NCBI GenBank assembly: GCA_036676195.1
Contig: JAKFDK010000137.1
Location: 19,661 to 83,660 of the forward strand
Direction of reading: 5' to 3'
DNA from: JAKFDK01 sp036676195
Lineage (GTDB): Bacteria; Bacillota; Sulfobacillia; Symbiobacteriales; ZC4RG38
DNA: 64,000 bases
The first letter of the stretch is position 1, and each line of letters starts with the position of its first letter. The translations under genes and the position numbers were made by a program. Shown here in pieces: positions 17,703 to 26,778 of the stretch. The notes below the pieces were generated by a model. That model saw only the letters and a program-made list of their open reading frames with translations, had not been told where the DNA came from and did not search any database.

Positions 17703-17999
17703 ATGACCATGCAGGCCGACAACCACGGGCAGCCGCACGTGCCGACCCGGACTTATGTGCTGGTGGGCCTGTTCCTGGCGGTAATGACCGCCCTGGAGAT
17801 CGCCGTGCCATATACCGCCGCCCTGAAGCGGGCGATGGTACCGATTCTGCTGTTCCTGGGTGCTGTGAAGTTCGTGACCGTCGCCGCTTTCTTTATGCAC
17901 CTGAAGTTTGATCGCAAGGTGCTGAGCTGGGTCTTCGGCGCAGGCGTGTTCCTGGCCACTGCCCTGGGCCTGGCCCTGATGGTGGTACTGCGGGTCTGA
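17703..17999 (+). CDS. coxD: Cytochrome oxidase subunit IV (caa3 type)
   Basis: 98-residue, three-helix subunit with TYVLVGLFLAVMTALEIAVPY and KFVTVAAFFMHLKFD, the conserved pattern of prokaryotic COX4. AAGGGGAG ahead of the ATG; 19 bases after coxC in the same operon. Confidence 0.9.
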   Translation: MTMQADNHGQPHVPTRTYVLVGLFLAVMTALEIAVPYTAALKRAMVPILLFLGAVKFVTVAAFFMHLKFDRKVLSWVFGAGVFLATALGLALMVVLRV

Positions 18000-18040
18000 C
18001 CACCAACCCCAGCTACCTGCGATTGAAGGGGGGGATCCTG

Positions 18041-18886
18041 GTGCTGGCGCAACTGCAACACCATGGGTTCCAGGCCCTGTGGCATCCGGACTTGCTGGCA
18101 GCTCTGCTTGTCGTTTATGTGGCCTATCTGCTGGTCGTGTGCCTGGGCTACCGCTACGCTGTCCGGGCCCGGCCCCCCGGCCCGACCCGGGTGCTGGCCT
18201 TTGGCCTGGGATTGCTGGCTGTATACGTTGCGGAAGGGACGCCACTGCACATCCTGGCGGAACAGTATCTGTTCAGTGCCCACATGCTGCAACATCTGCT
18301 GCTGGCCCTGATCATGCCGCCCCTGCTGCTGCTGGGTCTGCCGGGCTGGCTGCTGCGCCCGTTGCTGCGGCAGCCGGCCGTCCGGCGGGGGGCGGAAATC
18401 CTCTTCCACCCCCTGGTGGGACTGCTGGCTTTTAATCTGGTGTACTCCCTCTACCACTGGCCGGTGTTTTACCAGGCCGGCCTGCGCCTGCCGGCGCTGC
18501 ATGTGCTGCAGCACGGACTGCTGATCAGCACCGCCCTGATCATGTGGTGGCCAGTGGCCGCTCCGGTGCGGGCCCTGCGCCTGCCCGAGGGCCTGCAGAT
18601 CCTCTACCTGTTCGGTCAGGGCGTCGCACAGTTGCTGGTGTTTGCCATGATCACCTATGCCGACCACGTGATCTACCCCTGGTACGCCCACGCGCCCCGG
18701 TTGCTGCACCTGCTGTCTGCGCGCGAGGACCAGGCCCTGGCCGGGTTCATCATGAATGTCGGCGGGCTGGCCGTGTTCATTCCCGCCCTGCTGCTGGCCT
18801 ACCGGCGCTGGGTCCGGCGTGAGGTGGAGCGCTTCCCGCTCTACCCAGACCCACCCGGCGCCACCGAAGCGGCCTCGGACCGGTGA
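18041..18886 (+). CDS. ctaG: CtaG (caa3-type) oxidase assembly membrane protein
   Basis: 281-residue membrane protein of the caa3_CtaG family, thought to help copper insertion or assembly of the caa3 oxidase. Conserved histidines sit in helices: EGTPLHILAEQYLFSAHMLQHLL, YSLYHWPVFY, LHVLQHGLL. An earlier TTG at 18023 is in frame, but the purine tract (AAGGGGGGG) lies after it, so the GTG at 18041 is the better start. Last gene of the cox operon. A second homologue is at 45944. Confidence 0.87.
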   Translation: MLAQLQHHGFQALWHPDLLAALLVVYVAYLLVVCLGYRYAVRARPPGPTRVLAFGLGLLAVYVAEGTPLHILAEQYLFSAHMLQHLLLALIMPPLLLLGLPGWLLRPLLRQPAVRRGAEILFHPLVGLLAFNLVYSLYHWPVFYQAGLRLPALHVLQHGLLISTALIMWWPVAAPVRALRLPEGLQILYLFGQGVAQLLVFAMITYADHVIYPWYAHAPRLLHLLSAREDQALAGFIMNVGGLAVFIPALLLAYRRWVRREVERFPLYPDPPGATEAASDR

Positions 18887-18953
18887 CAGGTGGTTCAGGT
18901 CACAGACTCCACCGGTCGCCTCACCCTGGTCAGCCACTGAGCAAACGAAATGG

Positions 18954-18984
18954 GCCCCCATCACGACTCCGACGTGATGGGGGC
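18954..18984. terminator. Convergent hairpin between ctaG and the NAD(P)-binding gene
   Basis: A perfect 12-bp stem (GCCCCCATCACG / CGTGATGGGGGC) with a seven-base loop sits between two converging genes. T-tracts are weak on both sides, so it may act as a bidirectional but leaky terminator. Confidence 0.6.
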
Positions 18985-19004
18985 TCCATTCTGCGGCAGT
19001 CACG

Positions 19005-19640
19005 CTAGTAAGCGACAGTGAACCGCCTGCGGACATGGCGGGGATTCTCTGCTTCGTCCAGCAATGCAATAGCATAGTCTTCGGCCGAGATCCGGCTTTC
19101 GCCCTGATCGTCCACCAGGAGCTGGTCCAGGCCAGTACGGTACTGTCCGGTTCGCTCGCCGGGAGCGATCATCGCCGCAGGACTGAGGCTGGTCCACTCC
19201 AGGTCGGCCGCGCGCAGCACGGCCAGGGCGTCACGATGCGCCAGCGCAACCTCCCGGATGAACTCGGGAAACTCAGGGGTGTCCACCAGTTGCACGCCCG
19301 GGGCAACCTCCAGGCTGCCGGCCCCGCCAACGACCAGGAGACGCGAAACGCCGGACTGTTTCACACCCTCCACCAGTGCCCGAGTCGCCTCCACCAGCGC
19401 CCGTTCCTGTCCATTCCCGAGTTTCGGGCCAATCGCGCTGATCACGACATCATGGCCGGCGGCGGCTGCAGCAACGCTTTCCGGACTGAAAGCATCTCCC
19501 TGTGCGATCCGCAGATTCTCCTGCTGCTGCACCCGGGCGGGATCGCGGGCAATGGCGGTCACCTGGTGCCCCCGCGTCAGTGCTTCCTGGAGGACCCGCT
19601 GTCCGATCATCCCCGTGGCTCCGACCAAAGCTATTTTCAC
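19005..19640 (-). CDS. NAD(P)H-binding atypical SDR protein (YwnB-like)
   Basis: 211-residue Rossmann protein starting MKIALVGATGMIGQRVLQEAL, with the GATGxxG dinucleotide motif. The DVVISAIGPKLGNG and SRLLVVGGAGSLEVAPG blocks are typical of the YwnB / NAD(P)-binding (PF13460) group of atypical short-chain reductases. It lies three bases after the Rrf2 regulator, matching the ywnA-ywnB order in Bacillus, so it is probably under that regulator. Substrate unknown. Confidence 0.85.
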   Translation of the reverse strand: MKIALVGATGMIGQRVLQEALTRGHQVTAIARDPARVQQQENLRIAQGDAFSPESVAAAAAGHDVVISAIGPKLGNGQERALVEATRALVEGVKQSGVSRLLVVGGAGSLEVAPGVQLVDTPEFPEFIREVALAHRDALAVLRAADLEWTSLSPAAMIAPGERTGQYRTGLDQLLVDDQGESRISAEDYAIALLDEAENPRHVRRRFTVAY

Positions 19641-19643
19641 GCT

Positions 19644-20186
19644 TCACTCATCCTTCAGGTTCGTGTTGAATTGCACAATCTGTTGCAGTGTCATCCGAGC
19701 GAGTCTGTCCTCCATCGCCTTTTGCGCCTCGCCAAAGAATGTCTCCAATGTCGTCTGGATGTTTCGCCCAATCGGGCATTCCGGGTTTGGCCGTTCATGG
19801 ATTGAGAAGAGCGTTTCGCCGCCTTCCACGGCCCGGTAGACATCCAGGAGTGTCATCTCTGATAAGGGTCTGGCGAGGCGAACGCCAGAAACTCCTTTCT
19901 GCGTCTGCACCAGACCGGCTTTCCGAAGCACACCGGTGACGTTACGAACCACCACCGGGTGAACCCCGATGCTTCCGGCCATAAACTGCGACGTCATCGC
20001 ACTGCCGGTGTCCCGCTCCGCTCCGATCAGGGTCAAAATGTGGACTGCAATGGCCAGGCGGCTTGTAATGATGTTGATTACACCTCCTACCCTGTAATCA
20101 TAGTGTTTACAAGAGCAGTCGTCAAGGGAAAGGCACAGCCGACCGGCCGGCCAGTGGGTATCCCGGACCGAGAAAACCAGGTCCAT
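19644..20186 (-). CDS. Rrf2-family transcriptional regulator (YwnA-like), start uncertain
   Basis: Winged-helix DNA-binding protein. The core (ITSRLAIAVHILTLIG, then HPVVVRNVTGVLRKAGLV) and the tail HERPNPECPIGRNIQ match YwnA-type Rrf2 proteins; only one Cys is seen in that region, so an Fe-S cluster is unlikely. The only standard start in frame is ATG 20186, which adds about 36 non-family residues and reads through the likely promoter. The family N-terminus falls at codons ATC-ATT (20072-20067), downstream of AGGAGG at 20083-20088, so a rare ATC or ATT start is plausible. The operator dyads overlap this point, suggesting autoregulation. Confidence 0.82.
   Translation of the reverse strand: MDLVFSVRDTHWPAGRLCLSLDDCSCKHYDYRVGGVINIITSRLAIAVHILTLIGAERDTGSAMTSQFMAGSIGVHPVVVRNVTGVLRKAGLVQTQKGVSGVRLARPLSEMTLLDVYRAVEGGETLFSIHERPNPECPIGRNIQTTLETFFGEAQKAMEDRLARMTLQQIVQFNTNLKDE
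20064..20111. promoter_or_regulatory. Two 19-bp dyads, likely Rrf2 autoregulatory operator
   Basis: TGTAAT-N7-ATTACA (20064-20082) and TGTAA-N9-TTACA (20093-20111) have the same half-site and centres 29 bp apart. The first covers the probable start codon region of the Rrf2 gene and its flank abuts the AGGAGG. Confidence 0.6.
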
Positions 20187-20216
20187 CGCCCCCGGCCCCG
20201 CACCGTCAGAGAAGAC

Positions 20217-20264
20217 GAATCAGGCAGAGGCTGCTCCCTCCCGGAGACGGCCTCTGCCTGATTC
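20217..20264 (-). terminator. 15-bp inverted repeat after the dynamin gene
   Basis: Arms at 20217-20231 and 20250-20264 pair perfectly (GAATCAGGCAGAGGC with its complement) around an 18-base loop, about 40 bases past the dynamin stop. No T-tract follows, so termination is inferred from position only. Confidence 0.5.
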
Positions 20265-20301
20265 TGTCCAAACCATGCCATGTACCGGCGGCGCGCAAGG
20301 T

Positions 20302-23300
20302 CTATACCGCCGGACCGTCCACACCGTCATCCAGGTGCTGCTGAAGCCGCTGCAAGATCGCCTCCAGATCGCCCACTTCGCCCGCCCCGGTCAACGCCGC
20401 CGTCAGCCCCCGCACATGGTCCGCCACGGCGGCGGTCAGTTCAGCCTTCAAGTCTGCCACCCGTTGCGCAAAAGCGTTGCCGTACCAGCCGGCCAGCACT
20501 GCGCGGGCGCTGGCCAGGTAGGCGGCCACCGGCTCTTCGAGCGCCTTGGCCAGTTCCTCGCCGAGCTGGTTCCGGCCGCCGCCGGCGAAAAAGTGCTCCG
20601 GGTTGCGGAACAGGCCCAACAGCTTCTGGAACAGTTCCGGCCTCAGGTGCTCCTGCCCATCGCTGAAGGCCGGAACCGGTGGGTGGACGGGGCTGTATGG
20701 CGGGCTGCTCCAATCGGGCAGGTGACGGCCAATGGCAGTGGTGGCGCGCCCGGCCACCCGCTCCGCCTGCCTGTTCACCGTATTTTCCACCCGCAGGGCG
20801 GTGGCCCGCATCTCCTCTGCCAGGTCGAAGGCGACAAACTGCGTCACCTCACGCAGCGCGTCCTGGAGGGCGCGCCTGAGGTCAGGGGCGTCGCGCCGCA
20901 AAACCGACGGATGGAAGGCCTGTGTGAACCCGTCCCGGAAGCGTTCCAGCAGCACCCGCCGCCTTACGTAGTAGAGCAGTTCGTCGATTTCCCGCTCCAC
21001 TTCGCCTGCCTCCGGCCCTGTTTCCAGCGCCGCCAGGGCAGCCGTGCCCCTGTCGGCGGCGGCCTGCAACTCCTGCAGCCGCCTGGCCCGGGCGCCCGCG
21101 TCTTCCCTGGCGGCTTCCAGCCACCCGGCCACGGTCCGGGCACTGCGCCGGAGTTCGGCCATGGCCGCGTCAACAGCCATCTGGCTCAGGTCAGTCACGA
21201 CAAAACGGTAGAATTCCGTTTCGAAACGCTCCATCCCCGCCACCCGCAGCCCGGTGGCAACAGTCCCGGCGGGGTCGGCGGGGCCGCCCAGACGCTCCCG
21301 GAGTCTGCCGGCGAGGTTCGGGGGCAGGACCTCGGCCGCCAGCAGGCGGCTCCACAGCGCCGTCTGACTGGAAATGGGAAAGATCCGGGCCTGGCGGATG
21401 CCGCAGGCCTGCAGGTTCTGGCGTACATGCCCGACAACCAGTTCCAGCTCCGACTCATCGGCAGCCAGGTCAGCGGCGTTGATCAGGAAGAACATTTTGT
21501 CGAGGGTAAAGGAGTCCTTCACCCGCCCCAACTGGGTCAGGAAGGTACTGTCGGCGCGGGAGAAAGCGTGGTTGTAGTAGGTGACGAACAGGATGGCGTC
21601 GGCATTCTTGATGTAGTCGAAGGCTACGTCCGTGTGGCGTGCGTTAATCGAATCCGCTCCCGGCGTATCCACCAGTGTTATGCCCTGCCGCGTCACCGGG
21701 CAGTCCACGTACACCGTGATCTCGGCCACGAAACAGGCACGCTGCTCGTCGGCCACCAGGGAGGCGAACTGCTCCAGGTCGGCGGCCTCGGCGCGCCCAA
21801 GGGAGTGCCGCACGGCCTCATACCCGCGCGCCGCAGCCGCCAGAAAGGCAGCGTGCGGCTTGGCATGGGGCGCCGTCGCCGCTCCGCTCTGCCTGGCCGC
21901 GGCCGCCAGGTCTGCCGCCATGTCGCCGGTGGCGGGCAGGCCCAGGGCAGCCAGCGCCCGCTCCATCTCCAACCGCAACTGCTCCGGGTTTTTCCACACC
22001 ACGTGCACGTGCCCGTGCGGCCGTTCCGGGGTCGGCGGGGTAATGCGGGTGATCACGGCCGTGGTGGGGTTGGGCGAAACCGGCAGCAGGTGCATGCCCA
22101 TCAGGGCATTGGCAAAGGAAGATTTGCCGGCGCTGAAGGCACCGAACAGGGCCACCGTGAACCGGCTTTCCTGCAGGCGCTGCGCCCGCTGCTCCAGGTC
22201 GACGGCCGTGCGGGCCATTCCGGGCAGGGGGGCGAGCAGGCTGGCGGCGTCCAGCAGGCGGCTGGCCGTATTCTGCCGCATCATCTGCCCCTGCACGGCG
22301 GCGGCCGGAGTGGCGGCCGGGATGGCGGTCGCCGTCAGATTTCCGGCGGCCCGTGCCCGGGCCACCCCCAGGGGCTGCTGCACACCCGGCTGCGGCGCCG
22401 TGGCGGCCGCCGGCGCCGCGCCTTCCGCCGCCCCGTCCGCGGGCTCCGGACGGGCGGCAGGGTTTTCGCCCAGCACGGCGGACCAGACCGCCCGGTAGGC
22501 TTCGACTGCCTGATCCATCTCGGTCAGCCGGTCTCTGGCGGCAAGGGCCTGCACCAGGCGGGCCTCTTCGGCCTGGAACGGCTCGGCCTCCCGCTGGGCG
22601 CGGGCGCCCGCCAGGGTGGCTGCCTGATCCACCAGTGGCCGGATCGCCTGCCGGTAACGCCGCTGGATCTCCTCGGCCACATCCTTGATGTACTGAAAGA
22701 AGTACTGGGGGGCGACCAGCGACTGCGGCTTGACCAGATCCGCCAGCATATCTGCCCCCAGGTCGACCGCAAGGGCCCTGACTTCAGCCTCGTAGGCCTC
22801 GTTCCGGCCGGCCTGCTCTTCGCCGAACCGCAGGAACAGGTCCTGCACGTGCCAGTGGATATGGGCCGTCGCCTTCTCGGCCAGGTCTGCCTGGAGGGCG
22901 TGCAGACGGCGTTCCATCTCCGCCTTCGTCTTGCCCGCCGACCCGAAGAAACCGACGCGGAAATTGGGTTTGCGGGCTTCCAGATAGCGCTCTGCCAGTT
23001 CCTTGGTGGCAAAAGGGAAAAGCGGCGCGTTGGCCAGGGTGGCGCCCACGTCCTGGTTCAGTTTGTGGATGGCCTCGTCCGGCCGCCGGGCCAGGCGCTC
23101 CAGTTCAGCCGCCACCCCCGCCCGGCGCAGGTGCGGGTCGGGTTCGCCGGCCCGGGCTGCCAGCAGCAGCCGGTCCCGGTCGGCAGCCGCGGCCTGCGCC
23201 CGCAGGCGCTCCTCCTCTTGCATCAGGTGGGCGGCGGAGTTCCACACGCCGGAGACCAGGAGTTGCTCCTGGCTCAGGCCCAGGGCATGCAGGGCGGCCA

Positions 23301-24072
23301 CCAGGTCACCCCATTCGTTCAACGGGTGATCGGGCTCCCGCAGGCTGATGAAGAAGAGCCGTTCCGGGTGCACGCCCCAGGCGGCGAATGCCTGGGCGAC
23401 AGACTGGCGGAACTGGGCAAACGGCAACTCCAGATCGACATGTTTGTCGATCTGATTGACGATCAGGTAGAGCGGCTTGCCCCATTCAGCCAGGGCGCGG
23501 GTAAACTGCAGGTTCACCTCGGACTGGACATGGTTGTAGTCCATCACATAAAACACGGCATCGGCCATGTACAGGGCCGATTCTGTGACCACCCGGTGGG
23601 CCTCGTCGGTGGAGTCGATCCCGGGCGTGTCCATCAGCCACAGCCCGGCGGGCACATGCGCGAGGGGGTAGCGGATTTCCACCGCTGCCACCTCATCGCC
23701 GTCGGCACACAGCGCAGACAGGCGGTGCAGGTCAGACGCCGGGAGGTGCACATCGCCCCGCTGACGGAAGCTCACTGTGGCGCCGGCCTCCCCGTGCCGG
23801 ATCAGTACCTGGTTGGCACTGGTGGGAATCGGGCTCGAGGGCAGGATCTGGCTGCCGGCCAGCCGGTTGACCAGCGTGGACTTCCCGGCCGAAAAGTGGC
23901 CGCAGAACGCCAGGACGCACTGGTGCTGTTGCAGCTTCTCGCCCAGCAGCCCCAGACGCTGCGCCGGCTGCTCCCCGATCCCGACCTCCCGCAACCGGGA
24001 CAGCCGCCCCGCCAACTCCAGCCGCGCTCCCTCTGCCGGAGACAGTCCCGTCGTGGTCGGTACCGCAGACAT
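20302..24072 (-). CDS. Tandem dynamin-like GTPase (DynA type)
   Basis: Membrane-remodelling GTPase of 1256 residues made of two fused dynamin-like halves, as in Bacillus DynA (YpbR). First GTPase: P-loop GHFSAGKST at residues 58-66, switch DTPGIDSTDEAHR, and NQID as the base-recognition motif. Second GTPase: GAFSAGKSS near residue 645, DTPGADSINARHTD, and NAAD in place of the usual N/TKxD. Long helical stalk regions follow each. A Pro/Ala-rich linker (about 555-620) joins the halves. The ATG at 24072 follows AGGTGG; the longer frame to 24147 runs through a promoter-like dyad. In bacteria such proteins act at the inner membrane in fusion or stress protection. Confidence 0.9.
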   Translation of the reverse strand: MSAVPTTTGLSPAEGARLELAGRLSRLREVGIGEQPAQRLGLLGEKLQQHQCVLAFCGHFSAGKSTLVNRLAGSQILPSSPIPTSANQVLIRHGEAGATVSFRQRGDVHLPASDLHRLSALCADGDEVAAVEIRYPLAHVPAGLWLMDTPGIDSTDEAHRVVTESALYMADAVFYVMDYNHVQSEVNLQFTRALAEWGKPLYLIVNQIDKHVDLELPFAQFRQSVAQAFAAWGVHPERLFFISLREPDHPLNEWGDLVAALHALGLSQEQLLVSGVWNSAAHLMQEEERLRAQAAAADRDRLLLAARAGEPDPHLRRAGVAAELERLARRPDEAIHKLNQDVGATLANAPLFPFATKELAERYLEARKPNFRVGFFGSAGKTKAEMERRLHALQADLAEKATAHIHWHVQDLFLRFGEEQAGRNEAYEAEVRALAVDLGADMLADLVKPQSLVAPQYFFQYIKDVAEEIQRRYRQAIRPLVDQAATLAGARAQREAEPFQAEEARLVQALAARDRLTEMDQAVEAYRAVWSAVLGENPAARPEPADGAAEGAAPAAATAPQPGVQQPLGVARARAAGNLTATAIPAATPAAAVQGQMMRQNTASRLLDAASLLAPLPGMARTAVDLEQRAQRLQESRFTVALFGAFSAGKSSFANALMGMHLLPVSPNPTTAVITRITPPTPERPHGHVHVVWKNPEQLRLEMERALAALGLPATGDMAADLAAAARQSGAATAPHAKPHAAFLAAAARGYEAVRHSLGRAEAADLEQFASLVADEQRACFVAEITVYVDCPVTRQGITLVDTPGADSINARHTDVAFDYIKNADAILFVTYYNHAFSRADSTFLTQLGRVKDSFTLDKMFFLINAADLAADESELELVVGHVRQNLQACGIRQARIFPISSQTALWSRLLAAEVLPPNLAGRLRERLGGPADPAGTVATGLRVAGMERFETEFYRFVVTDLSQMAVDAAMAELRRSARTVAGWLEAAREDAGARARRLQELQAAADRGTAALAALETGPEAGEVEREIDELLYYVRRRVLLERFRDGFTQAFHPSVLRRDAPDLRRALQDALREVTQFVAFDLAEEMRATALRVENTVNRQAERVAGRATTAIGRHLPDWSSPPYSPVHPPVPAFSDGQEHLRPELFQKLLGLFRNPEHFFAGGGRNQLGEELAKALEEPVAAYLASARAVLAGWYGNAFAQRVADLKAELTAAVADHVRGLTAALTGAGEVGDLEAILQRLQQHLDDGVDGPAV

Positions 24073-24089
24073 TTCATTACCACCTAAGT

Positions 24090-24110
24090 CTATTGTTCCT
24101 ATAACAATAG
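24090..24110. promoter_or_regulatory. 21-bp palindrome in the dynamin promoter region
   Basis: CTATTGTT and AACAATAG are separated by five bases, just upstream of the AGGTGG ribosome-binding site of the dynamin gene. It is AT-rich and perfect, so a repressor site or transcript leader hairpin is likely. Confidence 0.5.
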
Positions 24111-24343
24111 CACATGGGATAACTCCTTCGGTACGTGATCTGCGCACCCATCATCACCACCGGGCCCGGCGCCGCCGTGTGGATCGGAGTATGTGTCGAC
24201 ATCAGAAAGGGCTATAGATACTTCTCCGAGCCGGGGCGGGCCGACTATGGGGACAGGGGCGACTGGCAAGCTGGCCATCAAGCCCAGCCGTTGAACAGGC
24301 GCCGGGCCATGCTGGGGCCGAACCGAAGTATCTTGACCCACTT

Positions 24344-24985
24344 TTGTTCCTTGTTACTCAGGCAGCGGGGACGTCCGGTCGCCTGGGCGCTGGTCTGTAC
24401 CGCCGGGATGCCGGCACAGCCGGTTGGGTGGGAAACGGGCCGGGCGTACCGGCCCACGATGTGAGGCTGGACAGCCAGGGACGCCTGTGGGCCGCCACCG
24501 ATGCGGGCCTGGCCTGGACGGACGCCACCGGCGGCCCGTTTCACCACCTGAGCGATCTCCCGGCCGGGGAAGCCGCCGTTCAGGTGCTTCCCCACCCCAC
24601 AGACGCACAATGGCTGTGGGCGCTGCTGGCCAACGGCACGCCTATTGCCAGCCAGGACGGCGGCACCACCTGGCAGATGGCCGACCTGGGCCTGCCCCCC
24701 GGACTGGGCGGGACGAGCGGGCTGGGTGGGTCCGGCCGGCAGGCCGGACCGGGCAGGCCGCGCCTGTACACCGGCCCCGGTCTGGAATTGCTGCTGACTG
24801 CCGGCGAACAGGGTGTGTGGTACTCCCCCACCGGTGGCGGCGAATGGTTCCGGCTGACCGGCTACTGGCCCGATGCCCGGGTACTGGACCTGACGGCGGT
24901 GGATGACCGCCTATACCTGGCCACCACCCACGGCGGCGTGGTCATGCCGCCCCGGCCCGCGCACGCCACCGACCACCGTGCACCG
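24344..24985 (+). pseudogene. Remnant of a BNR/Asp-box beta-propeller protein
   Basis: The frame from 24344 reads as real protein for about 205 codons: DSQGRLWAATDAGLAWTD, then SQDGGTTWQMADLGLP (a classic Asp-box), WYSPTGGGEWFRLTG and DDRLYLATTHGGVV. These are repeated propeller blades as in BNR / YCF48-like / sialidase-like proteins. There is no signal peptide and no convincing ribosome-binding site (only a TTG). The frame then runs antisense through the whole RDD gene, which cannot be coding. So both ends appear lost. The 270 bases before it (24073-24343) show no gene beyond the dynamin promoter. Confidence 0.55.
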
Positions 24986-25759
24986 TCACAACGCCCTGAC
25001 GTACAGCACCTCTTCCACGAACCACTCCGGCTCAGTCACCGGCTCGCTCCAGCCCAGGCGCCGGGCCAGCCCCTCGGCCACCTGCCGGCCCACCTGCTGC
25101 CGGTACGGTTCTTCCAGGTCCCGGCGCCGCTCCCAGAAGGCACGGGCCGGGGCCAGGTCCGGTTCCGGCAGGCGCAGAACCAGTTCCCGCAGGCGGTTCA
25201 GGTCATACTCCGCCGGGTGGCTCAGCTGCCGGGGCACCTGCGGCGCCTGCACCCGCTGCAGGTCCCGGACCACCACCGTATCCGCCGCCATGTCGCCCAG
25301 GCGCTGGCGGTGGCCGCTGACCAGAACACAGATCAGGCCGACACCGTAATAGATGGGCAACATGTCCACCGGCCGGAGCAAGTTACGGATCAGCACCTGA
25401 TGGAACCGCACCGGCATGCCGCTGCGCGAGACGACCCGGATGCCGACCCAGCGCTTGCCCGGGGTCTGGCCGTTCCAGATCAGCTCATAAAACGGCTTAT
25501 AGCCCAGAAACAGGAGAGCGAACAGCAGAAGCAGAAATGCTCCCATCAGACCACCGACAAGGCCCGTAAACAGCGGTACGAATCCGATTTTATCGCTGAG
25601 CATGGCGCCGGCGGGAACCGCCGCCAGCAGCAGGACCAGCGCCACGCCGGCCTGAATCAGGGCATCCAGCAGGCTGGCCAGGAACCGGCTGCCAACCCCG
25701 ACCGGCTCAAAGGACACGTCCACGCTTTCCGGCGTGTGCATACGCAGGGGTCTGACCAT
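24986..25759 (-). CDS. RDD family membrane protein
   Basis: 257 residues. The RDD signature is clear: GVGSRFLASLLDALI (Arg-Asp pair) near residue 21, then helices and NGQTPGKRWVGIRVVSRSG and LLRPVDMLP. The C-terminal 100 residues are soluble, charged and longer than usual. GAGGTG precedes the ATG at 25759. It is divergent from the DUF95 gene with only 29 bases between. RDD proteins accompany DUF95/MoxR/DUF58 clusters and may be transporters; function here unknown. Confidence 0.85.
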   Translation of the reverse strand: MVRPLRMHTPESVDVSFEPVGVGSRFLASLLDALIQAGVALVLLLAAVPAGAMLSDKIGFVPLFTGLVGGLMGAFLLLLFALLFLGYKPFYELIWNGQTPGKRWVGIRVVSRSGMPVRFHQVLIRNLLRPVDMLPIYYGVGLICVLVSGHRQRLGDMAADTVVVRDLQRVQAPQVPRQLSHPAEYDLNRLRELVLRLPEPDLAPARAFWERRRDLEEPYRQQVGRQVAEGLARRLGWSEPVTEPEWFVEEVLYVRAL

Positions 25760-25788
25760 CGGCGGTCACCTCACAGGGGGTGGGATGA

Positions 25789-26778
25789 GTGAACCAGGAT
25801 CAGTTTGTCGCCCGCCGCCAGGAGCAGTGGCAGGAACTCGGCCATATCCTTGATGAGGTCGGGCGGGAAGGGCTACGCCAGCTCCCACCGCTCACCGTGC
25901 AACGGGTGGGACGCCTCTATCGGCAGACGGCCTCCGACCTGGCCTACGCCCGGACGTATTTTCCCAACAGCCCCACCGGCGAGTACCTGAACTTACTGGT
26001 CGCCCGGGCCCACAGCCTGGTCTATGCCGAGGAGCCCCGGCGCCTGCGGCGCCTGTGGCGGTTTCTGGCAGCGGAACTGCCCGGCGCCGTCCGGGCCGCC
26101 TGGCGCCCGCTGCTGCTGGCGGCGGCCTTCATGCTCGCCGGCGGGCTGCTGGGTTTTTTCGCCATTCTGAATGATCCTAACCTGGCGGAAGCCTTTGTGC
26201 CCGAGCAGTTCCGCGAGTTTGTGGCTGCCCCGCGCAGCGGGGAGATCTTCCCGGTGGGCGGCCGGCCGCTCATCGGCACCCTGATCATGCTGAACAACAT
26301 CTGGGTCGGCATTCTGGCCTATGCCCTGGGCATTACCCTGGGCCTGGGCACTGCGCTGGTCCTGCTCCAGAACGGCCTGATCATCGGCGCCCTGGCCGGG
26401 CAGTTCTACCGGGCCGGCCTTTCCTACGCGTTCTGGTCGCTCATTGTGCCGCACGGCGTGGTGGAATTGCTGGCCATCTTCCTGTGCGGGGCGGCGGGCC
26501 TGAGCATGGGCTGGTCCATCGTGACCCCCGGGGAACTCACCCGGCGGGCCGCCCTGGCCCGGGCGGCTCGCCAGGCACTCAGGCTGCTGGCGGGGGCCGT
26601 CCCCTTTTTCGTCGTGGCGGCTGCCATCGAGGGCTGGGTAACACCCATGACCAGCCTGTCCGCCGGGGGCAAGTACCTGGTCGGCGGGGTCACCGGGCTC
26701 CTGGCCCTGGCATACTGGGCACTGCCCGGTCGGCACCCTAAATCCGCCCCTGGGCCTTCAGCCGTAGGTACTGATTGA
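25789..26778 (+). CDS. Stage II sporulation protein M-like (DUF95) membrane protein
   Basis: 329 residues with a soluble helical N-terminus (about 1-95, RVGRLYRQTASDLAYARTYFP) and five or six helices behind it. NNIWVGILAYALGITLGLGTALVLLQNGLIIG and VPHGVVELLAIFLCGAAGL are SpoIIM/DUF95 hallmarks. GTG start at 25789 after AGGGGG. The 3' end overlaps the convergent DUF58 gene by 41 bases. In this neighbourhood it is more likely part of the MoxR/DUF58 membrane cluster than a sporulation-specific protein. Confidence 0.85.
   Translation: MNQDQFVARRQEQWQELGHILDEVGREGLRQLPPLTVQRVGRLYRQTASDLAYARTYFPNSPTGEYLNLLVARAHSLVYAEEPRRLRRLWRFLAAELPGAVRAAWRPLLLAAAFMLAGGLLGFFAILNDPNLAEAFVPEQFREFVAAPRSGEIFPVGGRPLIGTLIMLNNIWVGILAYALGITLGLGTALVLLQNGLIIGALAGQFYRAGLSYAFWSLIVPHGVVELLAIFLCGAAGLSMGWSIVTPGELTRRAALARAARQALRLLAGAVPFFVVAAAIEGWVTPMTSLSAGGKYLVGGVTGLLALAYWALPGRHPKSAPGPSAVGTD

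Noticed and set aside
20275..24087. 1270-codon plus-strand frame
   Set aside because: It is the antisense shadow of the double dynamin gene, a common effect of high GC. Its translation is Gly/Gln/Arg/His-rich with no domain.
24986..25792. Continuation of the propeller frame through the RDD gene
   Set aside because: After about 24960 the frame loses propeller character and is exactly antisense to a well-supported RDD protein.
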